A stretch of 11,748 nt of DNA, from assembly GCA_027019045.1 (NCBI GenBank), contig JALUXI010000168.1, positions 1 through 11,748 of the forward strand, read 5' to 3'. Shown here one piece after another: positions 6,562-11,748 of the stretch; position 1 is the first letter of the stretch, and every line of letters starts with the position of its first letter. Under the pieces are notes generated by a model that saw nothing but the letters and a program-made list of their open reading frames with translations, ran no database searches and had not been told where the DNA came from. A program made the translations under genes and the position numbers. This stretch comes from Piscirickettsiaceae bacterium. Its GTDB lineage: Bacteria; Pseudomonadota; Gammaproteobacteria; Thiomicrospirales; Thiomicrospiraceae.

Positions 6562-8415
6562 TTACCTCTCAATCTGTTCAACATTGCGGACTGCACCATG
6601 TGCCGCACTGGTGGTCATTGCGGCATAGGCTCGTAAGGCAGCACTCACTTTTCGTGGGCGAGGCTTCGCTGGTTTCCACGCATCCTTGCCCTTCTCTTCC
6701 ATCACATAACGCCGTTCAGCCAACTGCTCATCGGTCAAATCCACCTTGATGGAACGATTAGGAATATCAATAATAATCGTATCTCCATCTTCAACCAATC
6801 CAATATTGCCCCCCTCGGCCGCTTCTGGCGAAGCATGACCAATGGATAAACCAGAAGTTCCACCAGAGAAACGACCATCGGTCAATAAGGCACAACTTTT
6901 ACCTAAACCTTTGGCTTTTAGATAACTCGTCGGATAAAGCATCTCCTGCATCCCAGGTCCGCCTTTTGGCCCTTCATAACGGATAATGACCACATCACCC
7001 GCTTCGATTTCATAGCCCAAAATCGCTTTAACCGCATCATCCTGGCTTTCAAAGACTCTTGCCTTACCCGTAAATTGGAAAATCTCTTCATCCACCCCAG
7101 CGGTTTTAACAATACAGCCATCCAAAGCGATATTGCCGTACAGCACCGCCAAGCCACCATCTTGGGTATAAGCGTGTTCCACACTGCGGATACAACCATT
7201 CTCAGGATCGGTATCTAGCGTTTTCCAGCGTTTGTCTTGGCTAAAAGCTTGCGTGGTGCGTACGCCACCTGGAGCCGCTCTAAAGAAGGTCTGCACCGCT
7301 TCATCTTCGGTGCGGGTAATATCCCACAGCTCAATCGCTGCACCCATAGTGGAAGCATGCACGGTGGGGACATCCAGATCAATCAAATCCGCACGAGCCA
7401 ATTCACCTAAAATCCGCATAATCCCGCCCGCACGGTGGACATCTTCCATATGATAAATTTTTGAATTTGGAGCCACTTTAACCAAACATGGCACTTTGCG
7501 AGAAATCGCATCAATATCCGCCATCGTAAAAGGCACACCCGCTTCATGCGCAATCGCCAAGAGATGCAACACCGTATTGGTTGACCCCCCCATCGCCACA
7601 TCTAACGCCATCGCATTTTTAAAGGCACTTAATGAACCAATGGAACGAGGCAATACCGATTCATCACCTTGCTCATAATATTGCTTGGTGATCTCCACAA
7701 TGCGACGACCCGCTTCTTCAAATAGATGCTTACGATCTTTATGCGTCGCCAGCGTCGTGCCATTGCCAGGCAAGGCCAATCCAAGCGCTTCCGCTAAACA
7801 GTTCATGGAGTTGGCGGTAAACATCCCAGAGCAAGAACCACAAGTCGGGCAAGCAGACGCTTCCACCTGCTCCACCTCATCATTTGAACACTGATCTTCC
7901 GCCGCCATCACCATTGCATCAACCAGATCCAACTTCAAGGCTTCACCGCCAAGGACGGTTTTCCCCGACTCCATCGGGCCACCCGTGACAAAAATGGTTG
8001 GGATATTCAGTCGCATCGCTGCCATCATCATCCCAGGGGTGATTTTGTCACAGTTAGAGATACAGACCAGTGCATCAGCACAGTGAGCATTACACATATA
8101 TTCCACACTGTCGGCAATCAAGTCTCGTGAAGGCAAAGAGTAGAGCATCCCATCATGCCCCATCGCAATCCCATCATCCACCGCAATGGTATTAAACTCT
8201 TTGGCCACGCCGCCATGCTCTTCAATCACCTTGGCGACCAACTGCCCCATATCTTTAAGATGCACATGACCAGGAACAAACTGGGTAAATGAGTTGGCAA
8301 TCGCAATAATCGGCTTGCCGAAATCTTCACTGCCCATTCCCGTTGCCCGCCAAAGGGCACGAGCACCCGCCATATTACGACCATGGGTGGAAGTCTTGGA
8401 ACGATATTCTGGCAT
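6562..8415 (-). CDS. ilvD: Dihydroxy-acid dehydratase
   Basis: IlvD dehydrates 2,3-dihydroxy-isovalerate and 2,3-dihydroxy-3-methylvalerate to the 2-keto acids that lead to valine, leucine, isoleucine and, through ketoisovalerate, pantothenate. The 617-residue product matches the E. coli protein end to end in length and motifs: N-terminus MPEYRSKTSTHGRNMAGARA, THGRNMAGARALWRATG, C122 in SNCDKITPG, C195 in ACPTCGSCSGM, MGGSTNTVLHLLA, EDVHRAGG, and YEGPKGGPGMQEM followed by TDGRFSGGTSG. The two cysteines fall at the positions of iron-sulfur ligands in the E. coli enzyme, which suggests an oxygen-sensitive cluster. The start at 8415 was chosen over an in-frame ATG at 8475 because AAGGAG lies 6 bases upstream and homologs begin here. 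It is divergent from argA and leads a two-gene unit with the TerB-like gene. Confidence 0.98.
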   Translation of the reverse strand: MPEYRSKTSTHGRNMAGARALWRATGMGSEDFGKPIIAIANSFTQFVPGHVHLKDMGQLVAKVIEEHGGVAKEFNTIAVDDGIAMGHDGMLYSLPSRDLIADSVEYMCNAHCADALVCISNCDKITPGMMMAAMRLNIPTIFVTGGPMESGKTVLGGEALKLDLVDAMVMAAEDQCSNDEVEQVEASACPTCGSCSGMFTANSMNCLAEALGLALPGNGTTLATHKDRKHLFEEAGRRIVEITKQYYEQGDESVLPRSIGSLSAFKNAMALDVAMGGSTNTVLHLLAIAHEAGVPFTMADIDAISRKVPCLVKVAPNSKIYHMEDVHRAGGIMRILGELARADLIDLDVPTVHASTMGAAIELWDITRTEDEAVQTFFRAAPGGVRTTQAFSQDKRWKTLDTDPENGCIRSVEHAYTQDGGLAVLYGNIALDGCIVKTAGVDEEIFQFTGKARVFESQDDAVKAILGYEIEAGDVVIIRYEGPKGGPGMQEMLYPTSYLKAKGLGKSCALLTDGRFSGGTSGLSIGHASPEAAEGGNIGLVEDGDTIIIDIPNRSIKVDLTDEQLAERRYVMEEKGKDAWKPAKPRPRKVSAALRAYAAMTTSAAHGAVRNVEQIER

Positions 8416-8421
8416 AGGATT

Positions 8422-8427
8422 CTCCTT
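8422..8427 (-). promoter_or_regulatory. ilvD: Ribosome binding site that sets the ilvD start
   Basis: AAGGAG on the minus strand, spaced 6 bases from the ATG at 8415. It is the strongest Shine-Dalgarno site in the window and rules out the upstream in-frame ATG at 8475, which would put this site inside the coding region. Confidence 0.85.
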
Positions 8428-8434
8428 AAAATGC

Positions 8435-8440
8435 GTTATA
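8435..8440 (-). promoter_or_regulatory. Candidate -10 hexamer for ilvD
   Basis: TATAAC on the minus strand, between the palindromic repeat and the ilvD ribosome site. Transcription would begin within or just before the ribosome site, giving a leader of about a dozen bases. No convincing -35 hexamer is present at the right spacing; that region would fall inside the palindrome (8449 onward). Weak prediction. Confidence 0.25.
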
Positions 8441-8448
8441 CTTATCCG

Positions 8449-8610
8449 AGAGAGCCTTACACGAGATGGATACACGGATAAAAAAGGCTAAAATTTCTCG
8501 ACTCTGTGTTGAAAAACTTGGCAATAGTTGGCTATTCCCTGCGTTTTTCGCCTTGATTCGAGCCATTTTATCTCTTTTTTCTCTCGCACCCCACTCGTGT
8601 AAAGCTCTCT
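8449..8610. repeat. 162-bp imperfect palindrome filling the ilvD/argA divergent intergenic region
   Basis: Arms 8449-8529 and 8530-8610 are inverted copies of one 81-bp unit. A hand alignment without gaps gives about 52 matches of 81; the outer 17 bases match 16 of 17 (AGAGAGC, then C or T, then TTACACGAG). The centre is the short palindrome AATAG/CTATT around 8529-8530, and outer and inner pairs share exactly the same midpoint, so there is no net insertion in either arm. The right arm (8538-8609) matches the solo element at 11105-11177 better than it matches its own partner. The arrangement resembles a paired REP-type (REPIN) or MITE element. No transposase is nearby and the family was not recognised. 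Confidence 0.72.
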
Positions 8611-8616
8611 TACAAT
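8611..8616 (+). promoter_or_regulatory. Candidate -10 hexamer for argA
   Basis: TACAAT directly outside the right edge of the palindrome. Transcription would start near 8623-8624, leaving a leader of only about 15 bases before the argA ATG at 8638. No good -35 lies 16-18 bases upstream. Weak prediction, strengthened slightly by the lack of any other room for a promoter between the repeat and the gene. Confidence 0.3.
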
Positions 8617-8637
8617 TTTTCTTATTTTCTCACATTT

Positions 8638-9921
8638 ATGCAGCCATCTGAATTAGATTTTATCAATACCTTGCGCCAAGCCACCCCTTATGTCGAAAGA
8701 CACCGTGGTAAAACCTTTGTGCTTTACTTACCTGGGGAACTGATGAGCGATGCGGAGACGCTCTCACAACTGGTACAAGATATTCGCCTGCTACATAATT
8801 TAGATATTCATATTGTGCTGGCTGCGGGTGCCACTCCTCAGATTAACCAAGCACTTGAAAAAGCCCATATCGCTTGGCAACAGCATCCGCCTTTTCGCAT
8901 CACCACCGCCGAAATGCTCCCCATTATTCAACAGACGGTGGGCAAGATTCGCAGCCAACTGGAAGCCGCCTTTACCCATGCCACAGGCCAACCCTTGATG
9001 AGCCAACCGATTCCCCTACTCTCAGGCAATTGGGTGATTGCCCAGCCCAAAGGGGTTATTGATGGAATCGACTTTCAGCACACGGGCAAACTTCGCAAAC
9101 TGCAAACGACTTCACTCAAACACACCTTGCAGAGCGGCAACATCGCCCTACTGACTCCTTTGGCCTACTCCCTCACGGGGGAACTGTTTAACCTCAATAC
9201 GCTTGAACAAGCCATTGCCGTTGCCCAATCTCTGCAAGCCGATAAATTGATGATCTACACCCATCATCTCAACAATCTGCCTAAACAGCTCACCCCGCTG
9301 GAACTCAAAAACCTGCTGCCCTGCCTCTCGCCTGCTCAACAACACTTTCTGCACCCCTTTACCCAAGACCTACAAATCAAACGGGTACACCTGATAGATC
9401 AAGCGGAACCCAATGCCCTGCTCTATGACCTCTTTACGCTAGACGGCAAAGGTAGCTTAATTTTTACCGACCGCTACCACCAGATTCGCCCTGCTAATTT
9501 AGATGATGTCGGGGGCATTATTCACCTGATTGAACCACTAGAAGCACAAGGGATTTTGGTCAAGCGCTCACGAGAGTCGCTTGAACTGGAAATTGAACGA
9601 TTTATTGTGATTGAAAGAGACCAGCAAATTATTGGCTGTGCCGCCCTTTACCCTCATCTCCAGCAAAAAATGGGAGAACTTGCTTGCCTTGCGATAGACC
9701 CTCACTACCAAAACCAAGCCTTGGGCGAACAGCTCCTCAACGCCATTGAAGCCCAAGCGAAAACGCTCGGCATTCAACAACTCTTCCTGCTCACCACCCA
9801 ATCACAGCATTGGTTTATCGAACACGGCTTTCAACCCGCCGACCTCTCCATCCTGCCTGATGAAAAAAAATCGCTCTACAACTTTCAACGCCGCTCCAAA
9901 GTGTTGGTGAAAACGGTATAA
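8638..9921 (+). CDS. argA: N-acetylglutamate synthase (classical ArgA, AAK plus GNAT)
   Basis: ArgA transfers the acetyl group of acetyl-CoA to glutamate, the first step of arginine synthesis, in the cytoplasm. The 427-residue product has an amino-acid-kinase-like domain (about 20-275; RHRGKTFV, LLSGNWVIAQPKGVIDG, YSLTGELFNL) and a C-terminal GNAT domain (about 282-425; IRPANLDDVGGI, GILVKRSRESLE, CAALYP, the acetyl-CoA loop around QNQALGEQLL, HWFIEHGF, YNFQRRSKVL). It is about 16 residues shorter than E. coli ArgA, mainly through a shorter segment between the domains. The kinase-like domain normally binds feedback arginine; here the usual LGGE and GARPQI segments read LPGE and GATPQI. The start fits homologs (RHRGKTF lies about 20 residues in), but no Shine-Dalgarno sequence precedes it: the upstream bases are almost all pyrimidine and A. 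No ArgR-type box was seen. Confidence 0.96.
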   Translation: MQPSELDFINTLRQATPYVERHRGKTFVLYLPGELMSDAETLSQLVQDIRLLHNLDIHIVLAAGATPQINQALEKAHIAWQQHPPFRITTAEMLPIIQQTVGKIRSQLEAAFTHATGQPLMSQPIPLLSGNWVIAQPKGVIDGIDFQHTGKLRKLQTTSLKHTLQSGNIALLTPLAYSLTGELFNLNTLEQAIAVAQSLQADKLMIYTHHLNNLPKQLTPLELKNLLPCLSPAQQHFLHPFTQDLQIKRVHLIDQAEPNALLYDLFTLDGKGSLIFTDRYHQIRPANLDDVGGIIHLIEPLEAQGILVKRSRESLELEIERFIVIERDQQIIGCAALYPHLQQKMGELACLAIDPHYQNQALGEQLLNAIEAQAKTLGIQQLFLLTTQSQHWFIEHGFQPADLSILPDEKKSLYNFQRRSKVLVKTV

Positions 9922-9922
9922 T
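9917..9922 (+). promoter_or_regulatory. Candidate -10 box overlapping the argA stop codon
   Basis: A consensus TATAAT contains the argA stop codon and lies 7 bases before the rnt ATG. If used, transcription would begin at or next to the A of the ATG, giving a leaderless rnt message. No -35 match is evident at 16-18 bases, so chance cannot be excluded. Confidence 0.25.
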
Positions 9923-9929
9923 TTCGCTT

Positions 9930-10562
9930 ATGCCTAATAAAATTACCCATATAAAAGACCGCTTCCGTGGCTTTCTGCCCGTGGTGGTCGATGTCGAAAC
10001 CGCAGGCTTTGACTGCAAAACCCATGCGTTAATCGAAATCGCCGTCGCCACCCTCAAAATGGACAGCGATGGGATGCTGCACCGAGACCAAACCTATCAA
10101 GCCAATGTGATCCCTTTTCAGGGTTCAAAGCTAGATGATTCAGCACTGAAGTTTATCGGTGTTGCCGACCCCACTCACCCTTTCCGCTTGGCGGTAAATG
10201 AAAAAGAGGCGCTCGAACGCTGCTTTGCCCCGATTCGTCAACAACTGAAAGAGACTGGTTGCACCCGAGCCATTCTCGTCGGCCACAACGCCTTTTTTGA
10301 CCTCGGCTTCGTGCAAGCTGCTGCCGAAAGAGCCAAAGTCAAATCCCCCTTCCATCAATTCAGCACCTTTGATACCGTCTCTCTCGCAGGACTCGTCTAT
10401 GGTCAAACGGTACTTGCCAAGGCGGTTAAACTCGCAGGCATCGAATGGGACAACAGCCAAGCTCACTCCGCCGCCTACGACACCGAAAAAACCGCCGACC
10501 TCTTCTGCAAAATCGTCAACCAATTCCCTCTGAATCCTGAACTGGTTGAAAACAAGGATTAA
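9930..10562 (+). CDS. rnt: Ribonuclease T
   Basis: RNase T is a DEDDh 3'-5' exoribonuclease that trims tRNA 3' ends (CCA turnover), matures 5S and 23S rRNA 3' ends and also degrades single-stranded DNA. The 210-residue protein matches the family over its length: RFRGFLPVVVDVETAGFD with D21 and E23, VGHNAFFDLGF with D124, FSTFDTVSLAGL, GQTVLAKA, and QAHSAAYDTEKTADLFC with H179 and D184. All five catalytic residues are present. The gene begins 8 bases after argA on the same strand, so it may be cotranscribed, yet it has no visible Shine-Dalgarno sequence. A TATAAT hexamer overlaps the argA stop codon. No intrinsic terminator follows; the next features are the inverted repeats before the antitoxin gene. 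Confidence 0.97.
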   Translation: MPNKITHIKDRFRGFLPVVVDVETAGFDCKTHALIEIAVATLKMDSDGMLHRDQTYQANVIPFQGSKLDDSALKFIGVADPTHPFRLAVNEKEALERCFAPIRQQLKETGCTRAILVGHNAFFDLGFVQAAAERAKVKSPFHQFSTFDTVSLAGLVYGQTVLAKAVKLAGIEWDNSQAHSAAYDTEKTADLFCKIVNQFPLNPELVENKD

Positions 10563-10571
10563 CCCTGCTTG

Positions 10572-10588
10572 CAAATAGCGTATATTTG
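10572..10588. promoter_or_regulatory. Short inverted repeat upstream of antitoxin gene
   Basis: CAAATA (10572-10577) and TATTTG (10583-10588) form a 6-bp inverted repeat with a 5-base spacer. A TTGCAA at 10569-10574 overlaps its left arm and could be part of a -35. It may be a second operator half-site or may be chance in AT-rich DNA. Confidence 0.3.
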
Positions 10589-10595
10589 TGGCAAA

Positions 10596-10613
10596 GTTTA
10601 AGCCACCTTAAAC
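10596..10613. promoter_or_regulatory. Candidate autoregulatory operator of the RHH/RelE module
   Basis: A perfect 7-bp inverted repeat, GTTTAAG and CTTAAAC around CCAC, ends 18 bases before the antitoxin start. Ribbon-helix-helix antitoxins bind such palindromes in their own promoters. No T-run follows on either strand, so it is not a terminator for rnt. Binding is inferred from position and symmetry only. Confidence 0.5.
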
Positions 10614-10631
10614 CGAATATGAGCATCAAAA

Positions 10632-10862
10632 ATGAAGAAAACCATAGACATATCCATGGAAGAAGCTATCCTTGCGGAGCTGGATTATTATGCTCAAGAA
10701 TTAAAATCCTCTCGTACAGACCTAATCGAAAAAGCGATCAGCAACTACTTTGACACGCTTGACGAAATGATAGCCGATCAACGCATTGATGCTCTAAAAG
10801 CAGGTCATTCAACCACCTCGTCACTCGAAAGTGTTTTTAAAAAAGCTGGATTGAATGTATAA
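10632..10862 (+). CDS. Ribbon-helix-helix (CopG/RelB-type) antitoxin
   Basis: A 76-residue antitoxin of a type II module. The N-terminus carries the RHH DNA-binding fold: strand KKTIDIS (2-8), helix about 9-24, turn KSSRT (25-29), helix about 29-41. The C-terminal part (about 42-76, ending SLESVFKKAGLNV) would wrap the toxin. Its reading frame overlaps the toxin gene by 8 bases (ATG at 10855 within the last codons), the usual coupled arrangement with antitoxin first. The start is set by the onset of the RHH strand; the nearby ATG at 10618 is out of frame. The ribosome site is weak (GAG about 8 bases upstream). The complex with the toxin likely represses the promoter through the palindrome at 10596-10613. 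RelB-, ParD- or CopG-like naming cannot be decided here. Confidence 0.85.
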   Translation: MKKTIDISMEEAILAELDYYAQELKSSRTDLIEKAISNYFDTLDEMIADQRIDALKAGHSTTSSLESVFKKAGLNV

Positions 10863-11106
10863 AGTTGTCTTTGAGAAATCCGCTGAAAAAGAGTTCCTAA
10901 AACTTGAAAAGAAAACCCAACTGCTAGTTGCACAAAAAATTCTCGACCTAAGAAACGGATATTTCGCTCAAGACAAACCTCTGAAAGGGAAGTACCAAGG
11001 TAAATTCAGAAAAAGAGCGGGGAATTACCGAATCATTTATTTAAAAGAAGATCACCAACTCATCATTACCCTAATTCGCATTGCACATAGAAAAGAAGTT
11101 TATTGA
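10855..11106 (+). CDS. RelE/ParE-family toxin
   Basis: An 83-residue, basic toxin. It has the family layout: strand YKVVFEKSAEKEF (2-14), a helical hairpin (about 15-35), KPLKGKYQGKFRKRAGNYRIIY (41-62) with R52, R54 and R59, and the C-terminal RIAHRKEVY with H78, R79 and Y83. RelE members cut mRNA on the ribosome, while ParE members poison gyrase. The conserved basic residues and terminal HR-x-x-x-Y favour RelE-like mRNA cleavage, but this is inference. It overlaps the antitoxin gene by 8 bases. Its TGA stop codon shares two bases with the first bases of the solo repeat at 11105-11177, so the repeat begins exactly where the gene ends. Confidence 0.88.
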   Translation: MYKVVFEKSAEKEFLKLEKKTQLLVAQKILDLRNGYFAQDKPLKGKYQGKFRKRAGNYRIIYLKEDHQLIITLIRIAHRKEVY

Positions 11107-11177
11107 GAGCCTTGCATGAGCAGGATGCGAGAGAAAAAAAGAGATAAAACTTCTCAAATCGTAGCTGAAAACACAGG
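11105..11177 (+). repeat. Solo copy of the half-unit that forms the 8449-8610 palindrome
   Basis: The 73 bases here match the complement of 8538-8609 at about 56 of 72 aligned positions with one gap (hand alignment). Identical runs include TGCGAGAGAAAAAA and GAGATAAAA. It starts GAGAGCC and ends ACACAGG (GCAGG in the other copy). Near its left end CTTGCAT (11111-11117) and ATGCGAG (11125-11131) can form a 7-bp hairpin with one T-G pair, similar to the stem of a REP element. No inverted partner follows. It fills the 79-base gap between the two convergent toxin-antitoxin modules. Confidence 0.7.
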
Positions 11178-11185
11178 TAAGCTCA

Positions 11186-11467
11186 CTAGGCGGCGACTTT
11201 CAACTCCACGCCCAAAGCACGCATGACCTTTACAATCGTACTCCATTTGGGCTGCACCTTACCGCTAAAAGTTTTATACAAACTTTCCCTATTTAACCCT
11301 GTTGCTTGAGCAACTCGACTCATCCCATGATGCTTTGCCAGTTGTCCCAAAGCATGCACAAATAGATTCGGGTCTTCATCATTTAAACATGCCAAAAGAT
11401 AGTCATTGACCTCTTCTGCTGATTCAAAATACTCAAAAGGGTTAAAAGGCTTTGTTTTCACGCTCAT
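11186..11467 (-). CDS. HigA-like antitoxin (HI1420-type addiction module antidote)
   Basis: A 93-residue antitoxin of the HI1420 type. The N-terminal part (KPFNPFEYFESAEEVNDYL, 6-24) is the region that normally contacts the toxin. The rest is an Xre-like helix-turn-helix (about 36-88) with VAQATGLNRESLYKTFSG as the recognition unit and the family ending STIVKVMRALGVELKV. The ATG overlaps the toxin stop codon as ATGA, and GGAG (complement of 11476-11479) lies 8 bases upstream. As in other HigBA-like modules, the toxin comes first. It should neutralise the neighbouring toxin and repress their promoter, which is outside the window. Its 3' end is 8 bases from the solo repeat. Confidence 0.9.
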   Translation of the reverse strand: MSVKTKPFNPFEYFESAEEVNDYLLACLNDEDPNLFVHALGQLAKHHGMSRVAQATGLNRESLYKTFSGKVQPKWSTIVKVMRALGVELKVAA

Positions 11468-11748
11468 GCTTTCTTCTCCAGTTCTCTCAACATTTTTTGT
11501 GCAAGTGCAATATCTGCCTGTTGCTGCTTCTTGTTACTTTTAATGCCGCCATTGATGAGTACAATCACTCGTTCTTGCCTAATCGCAAAATAGATACGAT
11601 ACCCCTTTCCTACAAAGATTCGCATTTCGCTTACCCCTTCACCGACAGGCTGTGTATCCCCTAAATTCCCCATCTCAGCTCTTGCTATCCTTAATGCAAT
11701 CGCTTTCACAGCTTGTCGATCTTTCAGCTTAGACAGCCATTTGGACAA
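11464..11748 (-). CDS. HigB/RelE-like toxin (HI1419-type addiction module killer protein), 5' end outside window
   Basis: About 94 residues of a RelE-superfamily toxin of the HI1419 type. Family signatures run in order: KWLSKLKDRQA near the start, IALRIARAEMGNLGD, PVGEGVSEMRI, GKGYRIYFAIR, VIVLINGGIKSNKKQQQ and a closing helix ADIALAQKML. Known relatives begin roughly ten residues before the KWL motif, so the TTG at the window edge is probably internal and the true start lies beyond base 11748. The stop codon overlaps the antitoxin start by 4 bases. Activity is expected to be ribosome-dependent mRNA cleavage, inferred from the superfamily. The visible part has no frameshift or missing motif. 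Confidence 0.88.
   Translation of the reverse strand: MSKWLSKLKDRQAVKAIALRIARAEMGNLGDTQPVGEGVSEMRIFVGKGYRIYFAIRQERVIVLINGGIKSNKKQQQADIALAQKMLRELEKKA

Noticed and set aside
8416..8475. N-terminal extension of ilvD by 20 residues from the ATG at 8475
   Set aside because: The extension has no counterpart in IlvD proteins, runs into the palindrome, and would place the strong AAGGAG ribosome site inside the gene; the start at 8415 fits homologs and spacing.
8466..8651. A 61-residue open frame crossing the ilvD/argA intergenic region
   Set aside because: It is almost entirely the palindromic repeat read through, has no ribosome site and overlaps the argA start; an open frame through a repeat is not evidence of a gene.
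10140..10574. A 144-residue open frame antisense to rnt
   Set aside because: rnt has all five catalytic residues in the opposite strand; the antisense frame shows no domain or ribosome site.
10596..10613. Inverted repeat after rnt as an intrinsic terminator
   Set aside because: There is no T-run on either strand after the stem, and position and symmetry suit an operator better.
11125..11160. T-rich stretch in the solo repeat as a terminator for the HigA-like gene
   Set aside because: On the minus strand a run of seven T follows only a 4-bp GAGA/TCTC stem; too weak to call, and the same tract is a conserved part of the repeat family.
1..11748. CRISPR arrays, tRNA or rRNA genes, complete insertion sequences
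   Set aside because: No regularly spaced direct repeats, cloverleaf-like segments, rRNA-like stretches or transposase with matching ends were seen on either strand.

Overview
The window looks like chromosomal DNA from a mid-GC gammaproteobacterium. The evidence is a classical full-length ArgA (amino-acid-kinase plus GNAT), a DEDDh RNase T, an E. coli-like long-form IlvD and an AnmK, all clearly of the gammaproteobacterial kind. A sulfur-oxidiser-like or Thiotrichales-type relative would fit, but that is only an impression and a database search would be needed. Most of the window is ordinary housekeeping and signalling DNA. The accessory material is an Rpn-type nuclease gene, two toxin-antitoxin modules and three intergenic repeat structures.

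Layout. (1) Bases 2-574, plus strand: the 3' part of anmK (peptidoglycan recycling), convergent with the next block. (2) Bases 581-5888, minus strand: an apparent three-gene operon read from right to left. It holds a REC/HD-GYP response regulator, a very large BvgS-like hybrid histidine kinase with two periplasmic solute-binding domains, and an Rpn/YhgA-family PD-(D/E)XK protein whose start codon directly abuts the kinase stop codon. (3) Bases 5889-6156: an intergenic region with a 147-bp inverted structure and a good intrinsic terminator. (4) Bases 6157-8415, minus strand: ilvD followed 3 bases later by a TerB-like acidic helical protein, sharing that terminator. (5) Bases 8416-8637: the divergent ilvD/argA intergenic region, three quarters of which is a 162-bp imperfect palindrome. 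(6) Bases 8638-10562, plus strand: argA and rnt, 8 bases apart. (7) Bases 10563-11748: two convergent type II toxin-antitoxin modules, an RHH/RelE pair on the plus strand and a HigBA-like (HI1419/HI1420-type) pair on the minus strand. They are separated by a 73-bp solo copy of the half-unit that makes up the palindrome at 8449-8610.

How the genes work together. The kinase probably senses an amino-acid-like or other small ligand in the periplasm and passes phosphate to the adjacent HD-GYP regulator, which would lower cyclic di-GMP. IlvD (branched-chain amino acids and pantoate precursors) and ArgA (first step of arginine synthesis) are divergent biosynthetic genes, and their promoters must lie in or at the edges of the palindromic repeat. 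RNase T matures tRNA and rRNA 3' ends. No tRNA, rRNA, CRISPR array or complete insertion sequence was seen, and no stretch over 300 bases lacks a gene.

The items most worth a second look are the palindrome and its solo half, the 147-bp hairpin whose non-Watson-Crick pairs are nearly all G-U compatible on one strand only, and the tight coupling of the Rpn gene and the TerB-like gene to unrelated upstream genes.
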